A stretch of DNA of 64,000 nucleotides from Conexibacter sp. CPCC 206217 (GTDB taxonomy: Bacteria; Actinomycetota; Thermoleophilia; Solirubrobacterales; Solirubrobacteraceae): positions 1 to 64,000 of the forward strand of contig NZ_JAUTDO010000017.1 in assembly GCF_030646165.1 (NCBI RefSeq). The letters run 5' to 3'. Positions 31,189 through 39,625 of this stretch are shown in pieces. Every line of letters begins with the position of its first letter. Within the stretch, counting starts at the first letter, position 1. Made by a program: the position numbers and the translations under genes. Under the pieces are notes generated by a model. It worked only from the letters and a program-made list of their open reading frames with translations, was not told where the DNA came from and ran no database searches.

Positions 31189-34100
31189 CTAACGCCGCAG
31201 CGCGGGCGTCGGCGCCGGCGGAGCGACCGGGGCGACGCGGATGCGGGCGTCGACGACGACGGCGCCGTCCGGGTGCACGACGACGGGATTGCAGTCGAGC
31301 TCGACGACCTCGGGGTGCGCCTCCACCAGCGCGCTGATCCGCAGCACGACGTCTTCGAGCGCGGCGACGTCGACCCCCGGCGCGCCGCGGTAGCCCTCCA
31401 GCAGCGGATAGGTGCCGAGCTCGCGGACCATGTTGTGCGCGCCGCGATCGGTCACCGGCGTCAGCCGCACCGCGACGTCTCTCAACAGCTCGACCGCGCG
31501 TCCGCCCAGACCGCACGCGACGACGGGCCCGAACAGCGGATCGGTCGTCGAGCCGACCAGCAGCTCGACTCCCGCCGGCGCCATCGCCTGCACGACCCAA
31601 CCGTCGAGTGAGGAGACGCCCGCGCCCGCCCCGCCCGGCGTGTCCGCCGTGGCCGCGCCCGCCCCGCTCGCGCCTCCACTCGCTCCGCCCACCGATACGA
31701 ACTGCTCGCGCATCTCCTGCGCCGCGCGTCGGACGGCCGTCGGACCGGTCAGGTCGAGCGTCACGCCGCCGCGGTCGGACTTGTGCAGCAGGCCGGGCAC
31801 GAGTGCCTTCAGCGCGACGCGGCCGCCCAGTTCGCGCGCGGCACGGGCCGCGGCGGTCGGGCTGCGGACGATCCGCTGCGCCGGGAGCGGCAGGCCGTAA
31901 CAGGCGAGCAGCTCGTGGGTCTGCAATGCGTCGAGCCAGCTGCCGTCGCGCTGCGCGGCGAGCGCCCGCGCGACGATCGCCGACGCCTCGTCACCACGCG
32001 TGTCGGTCAGCTCCGGCACCTGCCCGTGCGGCGTTCTGCGCCACCTCGCATGATCGGCCGCCCGCGCGAGCGCCCGCGCCGCGTCCTCCGGATAGCGGAA
32101 CACCGGCAGCGGCCCGCTCGCGTGGTCGGTTCCGCGCGCATCGTCGCTGCCGCGCACCCGGTCGGTCCCGCCCCCGCGCTCCCGGTCGCCGACACCGAGC
32201 CGCCCGGCCGCGCCGCCCCGCGACCCCACATCCGTGGTGTCACTGAGACGAGGACCGGCAGTTTGCTGCTGCAGAGCGGTCGTGATCCTGCGGTCCTCGG
32301 CCGCGACGGCGCCCGGCGCCCCGTCGTCCGGCACCGCCCCCGCGCCCGGCGCCGCGATCGAGTCGCCGGTCATGAAGACCGACAGCAGCGGCAGCCGGCC
32401 GTCGAGTCCGCTCGCCGCGCGCCGCAGGGCGGCCGCGACGTCCTCGGCGCGCGCGAACGGGCGGGCGACGAAGACGGCGATGATCGCATCGACCGCGTCG
32501 CTGCGGCCGATCGCCGCGACCGCGGCCGCGAACGCGTGCGGCGACGCGTCGACGAGCAGGTCGACCGGGTTCGCGAGGCCGGCGCTTCTCGGCACGATCG
32601 CGGCCAGCTCTTCGCGCAGCGCCTGCGGCAGCGGCGGCAGCTCCAGCCCCGCCGCCTGGCACGCGTCCGCGGCGAGGATCCCGGGACCGCCGGTGTTGGT
32701 GACGATCGCGACGCGGCGGCCGGCCGGCAGCGGCTGGCGCTCCAGCAGCGCGGCGAGGTCGAACAATTCGCCGAGCGTGTCGGCGCGCAGCACGCCGGCC
32801 TGGCGGAAGAGCGCGGAGACGGCCAGCTCGGAACCGGCCAGCAGCGCGCCGGTGTGCGACGACGCGGCCCGCGCGCCGGCGCTCGTGCGACCCGCCTTGA
32901 CCGCGACGATCGGCTTGGTCTGGCCGACTCGTCTGGCGATCCGCGCGAACTTGCGCGGGTTTCCGAACGATTCGAGGTAGAGCAGGATCGCTCTCGTGCG
33001 CGGGTCCTGCTCGCTCCACTCGAGGAAGTCGTTGCCGGACAGGTCGGCCTTGTTGCCGACCGACGCGAACGTCGCGATCCCGACGCCCAGCTCGCGCGCC
33101 TGCTCCAGCAGCGCGATCCCGACGCCGCCGCTCTGCGACAGCAGCCCGATCCCGCCGGGCGGCGGCTGCGTCGGCACGAAGGTCGCATCGAGCCGCACGT
33201 CCGGGTCGGTGTTGAGCACGCCGAGGCAGTTGGGGCCGACGAGCCGCATCCCGCTGCCGCGACAGGTCGCCAGCAGTTCGCGCTGGCGCTCGGCGCCGGC
33301 CGGCCCGCTCTCGGCGAAGCCGGCGGCCAGCACCGCCAGCGCGCGCACCCCGCGCTCCCCGCACTCGCGCGCCACCGTGACGACGTCGGCGGCCGGGATC
33401 GCCAGCACGACGAGGTCCAGTTCGCCCGGCACCTCGTCGAGCGAGCGGAAGCAGGGGTGCGAGCCGATCGCCCGGCCGCGCTTGTTGACCGCGTGCAGGG
33501 CGCCGGTGAAGCCGCCCGCGACAAGGTTGGCGAACAGCGCGCCGCCGATCGTCGAGCGGTCGGGCGAGGCGCCGAGGACGGCGATCGAGCGCGGCCGCAG
33601 GACGGCGTCCATCGCGTTGACGGCGGCGATCCGCTCGCGCTGCCGGAAGCGCTCGCGCGCCTCGTCGGTGAACGCCGTCGGCATCTCGACCGTCAGCACA
33701 CCGGGCTCGGAGTGGACCGTCAGCGGCAGTCTGCTCTCGCGGAAGACGCGCAGCATCTTGTGGTTGTCCGGCAGCACTTCCGCGACGAACGTCGCGATTC
33801 CCTGCGCACGTGCGCCGAACGCGAGATGCGCCAGCAGGATCGTCGCGAGGCCGCGCCCGCGCATCGTCTCGCCGACCTCGAACGCGACCTCGGCACGGTC
33901 TGGGCCGAGCCGCGCCCAGGCGGCGTGGCCGGCGATCTCACCGTCGCCGGTCAGCGCCAGCAGGCCGTCGCGCTCCTTGCGGTCGACCTCGGCGGCCCAG
34001 CGCGCGGCGGCGGCGAGATCGGTCGCGGGCGTGAAGAAGCGCAGCCGCCGCGAGTCGGCCGAGAGCGACTCGAGAAACGCGCGCAGCGCCGGCAGGTCGT

Positions 34101-34194
34101 CACCGTGGACCGGTCGCACCTGGATCGGGGAGCCGTCGCGCAGCGCGACGTCGACCGCGCGGGCAGCGAGCGCCGCGGGGCTCGGGACCGGCAT
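31189..34194 (-). CDS. GNAT-acyl-CoA synthetase (NDP-forming) fusion, Pat-like protein acyltransferase
   Basis: This ~1001-aa multidomain protein has an N-terminal GNAT acetyltransferase (about 15-180, with VGETMRGRGLATILL as the acetyl-CoA loop), a CoA-binding domain (LGASPDRSTIGGALFANLV), ligase domains (LLSQSGGVGIALLEQA; SSHTGALLAGSE, the phospho-His-type loop; NTGGPGILAADAC) and a C-terminal ATP-grasp domain (ALKALVPGLLHKSDRGGV, ELDCNPVVVHPDG). GNAT-first order differs from enterobacterial Pat, where GNAT is last, but occurs in actinobacteria. Two low-complexity insertions (around the hinge before ATP-grasp, and a Gly/Ala stretch inside it) are unusual. ATG 34194 is provisional; no Shine-Dalgarno is seen. 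Confidence 0.9.
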   Translation of the reverse strand: MPVPSPAALAARAVDVALRDGSPIQVRPVHGDDLPALRAFLESLSADSRRLRFFTPATDLAAAARWAAEVDRKERDGLLALTGDGEIAGHAAWARLGPDRAEVAFEVGETMRGRGLATILLAHLAFGARAQGIATFVAEVLPDNHKMLRVFRESRLPLTVHSEPGVLTVEMPTAFTDEARERFRQRERIAAVNAMDAVLRPRSIAVLGASPDRSTIGGALFANLVAGGFTGALHAVNKRGRAIGSHPCFRSLDEVPGELDLVVLAIPAADVVTVARECGERGVRALAVLAAGFAESGPAGAERQRELLATCRGSGMRLVGPNCLGVLNTDPDVRLDATFVPTQPPPGGIGLLSQSGGVGIALLEQARELGVGIATFASVGNKADLSGNDFLEWSEQDPRTRAILLYLESFGNPRKFARIARRVGQTKPIVAVKAGRTSAGARAASSHTGALLAGSELAVSALFRQAGVLRADTLGELFDLAALLERQPLPAGRRVAIVTNTGGPGILAADACQAAGLELPPLPQALREELAAIVPRSAGLANPVDLLVDASPHAFAAAVAAIGRSDAVDAIIAVFVARPFARAEDVAAALRRAASGLDGRLPLLSVFMTGDSIAAPGAGAVPDDGAPGAVAAEDRRITTALQQQTAGPRLSDTTDVGSRGGAAGRLGVGDRERGGGTDRVRGSDDARGTDHASGPLPVFRYPEDAARALARAADHARWRRTPHGQVPELTDTRGDEASAIVARALAAQRDGSWLDALQTHELLACYGLPLPAQRIVRSPTAAARAARELGGRVALKALVPGLLHKSDRGGVTLDLTGPTAVRRAAQEMREQFVSVGGASGGASGAGAATADTPGGAGAGVSSLDGWVVQAMAPAGVELLVGSTTDPLFGPVVACGLGGRAVELLRDVAVRLTPVTDRGAHNMVRELGTYPLLEGYRGAPGVDVAALEDVVLRISALVEAHPEVVELDCNPVVVHPDGAVVVDARIRVAPVAPPAPTPALRR

Positions 34195-34356
34195 CGGAGG
34201 CGTCGCGCCCGGGGCCACAGTCTGGTGATACCCGACCCGGCCCGGCCGTGTCGCCTCCCCGAAAGGTTCGTCGCCACGCCTCTCGGCCAGCTCCCCGTCC
34301 GTCGCCGTGTCGCTCAGGCGACCGCGTGCACGCCGCGCACGCTGCACCCCACGCGC

Positions 34357-34623
34357 TCAGTGCGGCACGACGTCCCGATGGCCCTCGCCGTCGCCGTCGT
34401 CCAGCAGCCGCTTGATCGCGAGCATCACGAAGCCGGTCGTGACGGCGATCGTCGCGATCGCGACGCCGACGAGCAGCCAGGTCGGCGACTGGCCGATCCA
34501 CAGCACCATGCCGACGATCGCGAGCATCGGCAGCAGGAAGACGAACAACAGCGGCGCGTCGGATCTGTTCGGCGTGACGGTCGCGGGCTGCTGGGCGTGC
34601 GTCGGTGCGTCGGCAGTGGACAT
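34357..34623 (-). CDS. Small two-helix membrane protein (88 aa)
   Basis: After a ~25-residue hydrophilic leader come two helices (APLLFVFLLPMLAIVGMVLWIG and WLLVGVAIATIAVTTGFVMLAIKRLL) and a charged tail rich in Asp/Gly/His. AGGAG lies 8 bp before ATG 34623. The gene sits between the GNAT-acyl-CoA synthetase (same strand, 162 bp away) and the divergent sulfatase operon. Function unknown. Confidence 0.8.
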   Translation of the reverse strand: MSTADAPTHAQQPATVTPNRSDAPLLFVFLLPMLAIVGMVLWIGQSPTWLLVGVAIATIAVTTGFVMLAIKRLLDDGDGEGHRDVVPH

Positions 34624-34783
34624 CGGAAGGCTCCTGTTCGCGGTCGGGAATCCACCCTCTCGCACCGTCGCGCCGCTGCCAGCCGGCGGATTCCGCAGCG
34701 TCGCGTGGTGAACTACTGACCTGCTCCCGTTGCACCTGAGACACCACCGCACCTTTTGGCGCACCCGCGTGTCGCAGGAACCG

Positions 34784-36283
34784 ATGGAGTCACGGATCGA
34801 CCGCCGCCGGTTCATCGGCGTCGCAGGTGCAGGAGTAGCGGGGGCCGGCATCGCCGGCGCGACCACGCGTGCCAGTGCACGGGCGGCGATCGCGCCGCCG
34901 CCCAAGGGCCCACCGGTCCCCGACGGGCCGAACGTGCTGGTGATCGTGATCGACTCGCTGCGCTACGACCACGTCGGCGCCAACGGCAACAGATGGATCA
35001 GAACGCCGAACATCGACGCGCTCGCGCGCGAGAGCCTGCGCTTCCATCGCGCGTTCCCCGAGGCGATGCCGACGGTCCCCGCGCGGCGTTCGCTGATGAC
35101 CGGCCGCCGCATCTACCCGTGGACCAACTGGCACCCGACGCGCAACCTGCCCGGCACGCCCGGCTGGACCGGACTGGCCGCTGAGGAGCAGACGTGGCTG
35201 AAGGTGCTCAGAGCGGCCGGCTTCTGGACCGGCTACGTGACCGACAATCCGTTCCTCGGCTTCGATCCGTCGTGGGCGCCGCTGCGCAGAGGGGTCGACC
35301 GCTTCATGCGGATCGGCGGCCAGGTCGGCGCGCGCCGCCCGGCGTCGTCGATCTCGCTCGCGACGGCCGAGCACTGGCTGCCCGTCAACATGGAGACGGA
35401 CCACTACATCAGAGGGATGCGCCAGCATCTGGCCAACCTGGCCGGCGCGCGCGACGAGCGCGAGCAGTGCGCCGCGCGCGTCTTCAGCCACGCCGTCGAC
35501 ATGCTCGCGACGGCCAAGCGCGCCAGACGGCCGTTCGCGCTCGTCGTCGACTGCTTCGACCCGCACGAGCCGTGGGCGCCGGTGCAGAAGTACCGCGACC
35601 TCTACCTCGACAAGACCTACACCGGCAACGAGCCCGGCAACGTCCGCTACCAGCCGTCGAGATACCTGACGCCCGACGAGCTGAAGCGGTTGCCCGGCCT
35701 GTACGCCGCCGCGGTCACGCAGACCGACGCGTGGCTCGGCCACTTCCTCTCGAAGTTCTACGACAGCGGCGTCGCCGACGACACCGCGATCGTGCTGCTG
35801 AGCGATCACGGGATCGTGCTCGGCGAGCGCGGGTGGACGGGCAAGCCGGCGCTGGAGCTGCATCCAGAGCTGACGCACGTCCCGATGCTGATCCGCTCGC
35901 CGGATCGCCGCCGCGCCGGTCAGACGACGGACTACTTCGCCTCGCCGCATGACGTCGGTCCCACGTTGCTGTCGATCACGGGGGTGAAGCGACCGACGAC
36001 GATGGACGGATCAGACATGTCACCCCTGCTCTCGGGCAGCGCTCCCGCGATGAAGCGCACCTTCTGGTACGGCGGCTACGCAAACCACTGGTACTACCGC
36101 GACGACCGCTGGGCGCTGATCGCCGACGGCAACAACAGCGGCCGCGAGCTGTTCGACCATCGCAAGGACCCGGGCGAGCGCAGAAACATCGCGCGCGACC
36201 ACCTCCCGCTGCTGGACCAGATCTACAAGCGGGTGCTCAAGAGCGCGAACCTCACGCGCTTGCCGTACTTTGGGAAGAGATGA
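34784..36283 (+). CDS. Exported sulfatase-fold hydrolase with Thr at the nucleophile position
   Basis: This 499-aa alkaline-phosphatase-superfamily hydrolase has a Tat-like signal (IDRRRFIGVAGAGVAGAGIAGA), so it probably acts outside the membrane as a folded protein. The metal-binding Asp57 (VIVIDSLRYDHVGANGN) and later LSDHG are present. The formylglycine motif C/S-x-P-x-R reads T97-V-P-A-R101, so the usual oxidised Cys is replaced by Thr; it cannot form formylglycine and may instead be a phosphodi- or monoesterase using Thr. ATG 34784 begins the signal. It is coupled (ATGA) to a canonical sulfatase. Several Arg codons are AGA. Confidence 0.88.
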   Translation: MESRIDRRRFIGVAGAGVAGAGIAGATTRASARAAIAPPPKGPPVPDGPNVLVIVIDSLRYDHVGANGNRWIRTPNIDALARESLRFHRAFPEAMPTVPARRSLMTGRRIYPWTNWHPTRNLPGTPGWTGLAAEEQTWLKVLRAAGFWTGYVTDNPFLGFDPSWAPLRRGVDRFMRIGGQVGARRPASSISLATAEHWLPVNMETDHYIRGMRQHLANLAGARDEREQCAARVFSHAVDMLATAKRARRPFALVVDCFDPHEPWAPVQKYRDLYLDKTYTGNEPGNVRYQPSRYLTPDELKRLPGLYAAAVTQTDAWLGHFLSKFYDSGVADDTAIVLLSDHGIVLGERGWTGKPALELHPELTHVPMLIRSPDRRRAGQTTDYFASPHDVGPTLLSITGVKRPTTMDGSDMSPLLSGSAPAMKRTFWYGGYANHWYYRDDRWALIADGNNSGRELFDHRKDPGERRNIARDHLPLLDQIYKRVLKSANLTRLPYFGKR

Positions 36284-37872
36284 AGGTCGGGCATCGGATC
36301 CTGGCCGCGCTCGCCGCGGCCGCACTGATGTGCACGCTCGTCGTCGCTGCCACCGGCGGCGCGTCCGGGGCGAGAAAGGTCGCGCGCCAGGTGCCGGCGC
36401 AGCCGGGGCCGCAGCAGCCGCCCGCCGCCGCTGCCCCGCCCACCGCCGGCGCTCCGGTCGGTTCGGCGTCGAAGCCGAACATCGTCTTCGTCCTGACCGA
36501 CGACCTGTCGTGGGACCTCGTCGACTACATGCCCAACGTGCAGCAGTTGCGACGCGAAGGCGTGACGTTCTCCAACTATGTCGTGACGGATTCGCTCTGC
36601 TGCCCGTCGCGCGCGTCGATCCTGACGGGCAAGTACCCGCACAACACCGGCATCTTCAAGAACACGGGTGAGGACGGCGGCTTCCTCGCCTTCCGCGCCA
36701 ACGGCCAGGAGCAGGCGACGTTCGCGACAGCGCTGCAGGGCGCCGGCTACCGCACCGCGCTGATGGGCAAGTACATGAACCAGTACAGCCCGGGCCGCGT
36801 GCGCGACGGCGACGGCGGCCCGTACGTGCCGCCCGGCTGGACCGACTGGCAGGGGATCGGCAACGGCTACGGCGGCTACGGCTACCGGATGGCGCGCGGC
36901 AGCAGGGTCGTGCATCGCGGCTATCGCGCGCGCGACTACGTCACCAACGTGCTGCGCCGCGACGCCGTCGGCTTCGTCGCGTCGGCGGTCGGCGCCGGGC
37001 AGCCGTTCCTGCTGGAGCTTTCGAGCTTCGCACCGCACACACCGGCGACGCCGGCCCCGCGCGACCGCGGGCGCTTCGCCGACGTGAGAGCGCCGCGCAC
37101 GCCCGCCTTCGACGAGGCGGACCTGTCCGACAAGCCCGCCTGGCTGAGCGGGCACGGCCGCCTCACACCCGATCAGGAGCTGCGGATCGACGCGCTGTTC
37201 CGCAAGCGCGTGCGTTCCGTGCAGGCGGTCGACCGCGCGCTGGGACGGATCCGTGTCGAGCTGGAACGACTCGGTGTCGCACGCAACACGTATGTCGTCT
37301 TCAGCTCCGACAACGGCTTCCACATGGGCCAGCACCGCCTCACGCCCGGCAAGCTGACCGCCTACGACCCCGACATCCGCGTGCCGCTCGTCGTCGCGGG
37401 GCCGGGCGTGCCGGTCGGCACGACGGTCGACGACGTGACCGAGAACGTCGACCTCTGCCCGACCTTCAGCGAGCTGGGCGGCGTGCCCTCGCCGGCGAGC
37501 GTCGACGGCCGCAGCCTCGTCCCGTTCCTGCAGGGACAGCCGGCGCCGGCGGACTGGCGGCAAGCGGCGCTGATCGAGCACCGCGGCGCGGTCACCTCGC
37601 CTGAGGATCCCGACTTCCCCGAGCGCGGCAGCGGCAACCCGCCGACGTACGAGGCGCTGCGCACGAAGGACAAGCTCTACGTCGAATACGCCGACGGCGA
37701 GCGCGAGCTCTACGATCGCAGCGTGGATCCCGACGAGCTCGACAACCTCGCCGACGAGCTGCCGGACGCGGAGCTGGAGCAGTGGACCGCCGACCTCGAC
37801 GCGCTGCGCGCGTGCTCCGGAATCGCCTGCCGCGTCGCGTCACGTCTCGGTCAGGTGTCATCGCTGCCATGA
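36280..37872 (+). CDS. Exported sulfatase (Cys-type), N-acetylglucosamine-6-sulfatase-like
   Basis: This 530-aa enzyme has a signal peptide (ILAALAAAALMCTLVVAATGGASG), a Pro/Ala-rich linker and a sulfatase domain from residue ~66. The metal pair Asp74-Asp75 (FVLTDDLSWD) and the complete formylglycine motif Cys107-C-P-S-R111 followed by ASILTGKYPHNTG are present, as is FSSDNGFHMGQHRL. It should hydrolyse sulfate esters, probably of sugars, once Cys107 is converted to formylglycine; no converting enzyme gene is visible in the window. Its start overlaps the stop of the Thr-type hydrolase by 4 bp, indicating coordinated production. Confidence 0.92.
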   Translation: MKVGHRILAALAAAALMCTLVVAATGGASGARKVARQVPAQPGPQQPPAAAAPPTAGAPVGSASKPNIVFVLTDDLSWDLVDYMPNVQQLRREGVTFSNYVVTDSLCCPSRASILTGKYPHNTGIFKNTGEDGGFLAFRANGQEQATFATALQGAGYRTALMGKYMNQYSPGRVRDGDGGPYVPPGWTDWQGIGNGYGGYGYRMARGSRVVHRGYRARDYVTNVLRRDAVGFVASAVGAGQPFLLELSSFAPHTPATPAPRDRGRFADVRAPRTPAFDEADLSDKPAWLSGHGRLTPDQELRIDALFRKRVRSVQAVDRALGRIRVELERLGVARNTYVVFSSDNGFHMGQHRLTPGKLTAYDPDIRVPLVVAGPGVPVGTTVDDVTENVDLCPTFSELGGVPSPASVDGRSLVPFLQGQPAPADWRQAALIEHRGAVTSPEDPDFPERGSGNPPTYEALRTKDKLYVEYADGERELYDRSVDPDELDNLADELPDAELEQWTADLDALRACSGIACRVASRLGQVSSLP

Positions 37873-37963
37873 CGCGGATCGCGTGCGTCTGCGTCCGCCG
37901 ACTGGAGCCGCCGCCGACGACGCGGGAACTGCGCGGCCCCGCCTGTCAGGCGCAGTCACCGCG

Positions 37964-38446
37964 ATGACGCGGATCCTGTTCGTCTGCCTCGGCAACATCT
38001 GCCGCTCGCCGACGGCCGAGGCGGTGATGACGCGGCTGGTCGCGGAGGCGGGCCTGGCGGGGGAGATCGAGCTGGAGAGCGCCGGCACCGGCGGCTGGCA
38101 CGTCGGCAGCCCGCCCGACGTCCGCGCGACCGCGGCCGCCGGCGCCCGCGGGTTCGCGATGCAGAGCGTCGCGCAGCAGGTCGACGCCGCCGACTTCGGC
38201 CGCTTCGACCTGCTGATCGCGATGGACCGCGACAACGTCCGCAACCTGAAGCGCCTGGCGCCCGACGCAGAGTCGGCGCAGAAGGTGCGTCTGCTGCGCG
38301 AATTCGATCCGCACAGCGCAGGCGCCCCCGACCTCGACGTACCCGACCCCTACTACGGCGGCGACGACGGCTTCGGCCACGTCCTCGATCTCGTCGAGGA
38401 CGCCTGCGCGGGCCTGCTCGACGAGCTGCGCGCGGCAACAATGTGA
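37964..38446 (+). CDS. Low-molecular-weight protein tyrosine phosphatase
   Basis: This 160-aa cytosolic phosphatase has the P-loop VCLGNICRSPTAE at the N-terminus (Cys8 nucleophile, Arg14, Ser15) and the general-acid Asp128 in VPDPYYGG. It removes phosphate from tyrosine or possibly arginine in proteins. ATG 37964 places the catalytic loop at the usual distance from the N-terminus; an upstream start would add 27 atypical residues. No tyrosine kinase gene lies beside it. It follows the sulfatase pair on the same strand after 91 bp, so co-transcription is possible. Confidence 0.93.
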   Translation: MTRILFVCLGNICRSPTAEAVMTRLVAEAGLAGEIELESAGTGGWHVGSPPDVRATAAAGARGFAMQSVAQQVDAADFGRFDLLIAMDRDNVRNLKRLAPDAESAQKVRLLREFDPHSAGAPDLDVPDPYYGGDDGFGHVLDLVEDACAGLLDELRAATM

Positions 38447-38555
38447 GCGCCGTGCTCGCGGCGGTTCGCGGGGCCGTGCCGGCGCGCCGAGCGTTCGCAC
38501 TCCTCACGCGCGCACGATCGGGACCGTCAGCGGCGCCGGCGGGCCGTCCCCGCCC

Positions 38556-39536
38556 ATGACCAGCGCACTCGCCACCGCGCTCGCAGGCGTGCTCGGCGAA
38601 CCCGTCGCGCGGCTCGACCGCGTCACGGGCGGCGACCTCAACGAGGCGTACGCAGCGACGCTTGGCGGCGGCGAGCGCGTGTTCGTGAAGACCAGCGTCG
38701 ACGCCGCCCCCGGCGCGTTCGCCGCCGAGGCCGCCGGCCTGCGCTGGCTCGCCGTCGCCCGCGCGCTGCCGGTGCCGCAGCCGCTCGCGGTGCTCGATCG
38801 CGCCGATCCGATCGACGTGACCGCCGCGGCCTCCACCGCCGATCCGTCGATCGCCTCCCCCGATGCCGGCACCGGGGCGCGAGCGGGGGATCCCGCCGTA
38901 CGCCTCCTCGTGCTCGAATGGATCGAGTCCGGCCCGTCGTCGCGCGCGTCCGACGAGCTGCTCGGCCGCGGACTCGCACGACTTCACACAGCGGGCGCAC
39001 CGAACTACGGCGGACCTCAGCAGACGCTGCAGATCGGCCCGCTCACGCTGCCGAACCAGCCGGCGCGCGACTGGTCGTCGTTCTATGCCGAGCGCCGGCT
39101 GGTCCCGCTCGCCGAGCTGGCGCAGCAGCGCGGCGCGCTGCCTGCCGGCGCGCTCGGCCTGCTCGACCGCGTCGTCGAGCGCCTGCACGCGGGCGACAGC
39201 GGCGGCGGACCCGGGATCGGCGGCCCGCCGGAGCCGCCCGCGCGCCTGCACGGCGACCTCTGGGGCGGCAACGTGCTGACCGACACCTCCGGCCAGCCGT
39301 GGCTGATCGACCCCGCTGCCTACGGCGGCCACCGCGAGGTCGACCTGGCGCTGCTGCGCCTGTTCGGCGGTCCGTCAGAGCGAGCGTTCGCGGCCTACGA
39401 GGAGGTCGCCCCGCTCGCCCCCGGCGCCGCCGAGCGCGTCGCGCTGTGGCAGCTCGCCCCGCTGCTCCTGCACGCCGCCCTCTTCGGCGGCGGCTACGGC
39501 GCGAGCGCCGTCACGGCGCTGCGCCGCTACGTCTGA
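38556..39536 (+). CDS. Fructosamine kinase family protein
   Basis: This 326-aa protein belongs to the fructosamine-3-kinase/aminoglycoside-phosphotransferase fold. The ATP loop region is VTGGDLNEAYAATL, the Lys is in RVFVKTS, and the catalytic loop is HGDLWGGN with the metal-binding Asp in WLIDPAAYGGHREVDLAL. Family members phosphorylate protein-bound ketosamines, allowing deglycation. A ~25-residue Ala/Thr/Asp-rich insertion around residues 90-112 is probably a surface loop. No Shine-Dalgarno is clear before ATG 38556. It may be in the same transcript as the phosphatase 109 bp upstream. Confidence 0.9.
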   Translation: MTSALATALAGVLGEPVARLDRVTGGDLNEAYAATLGGGERVFVKTSVDAAPGAFAAEAAGLRWLAVARALPVPQPLAVLDRADPIDVTAAASTADPSIASPDAGTGARAGDPAVRLLVLEWIESGPSSRASDELLGRGLARLHTAGAPNYGGPQQTLQIGPLTLPNQPARDWSSFYAERRLVPLAELAQQRGALPAGALGLLDRVVERLHAGDSGGGPGIGGPPEPPARLHGDLWGGNVLTDTSGQPWLIDPAAYGGHREVDLALLRLFGGPSERAFAAYEEVAPLAPGAAERVALWQLAPLLLHAALFGGGYGASAVTALRRYV

Positions 39537-39546
39537 CGCGCCCGCT

Positions 39547-39609
39547 GCGCCGCGCCCGTTCGCCGCGCCGCGCCCGTAACCCGTCGCGCCGCAGCTGCGC
39601 CGCGCCCGT
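39547..39609. repeat. Three copies of a 13-bp GC repeat between convergent genes
   Basis: GCGCCGCGCCCGT occurs exactly at 39547-39559, 39565-39577 and 39597-39609, with related CGCGCCCG cores between. The array fills the 89-bp gap between the kinase and fatty acid synthase stops. It shows no hairpin of its own. Confidence 0.7.
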
Positions 39610-39625
39610 CGCCCGCCGCGCCCGC

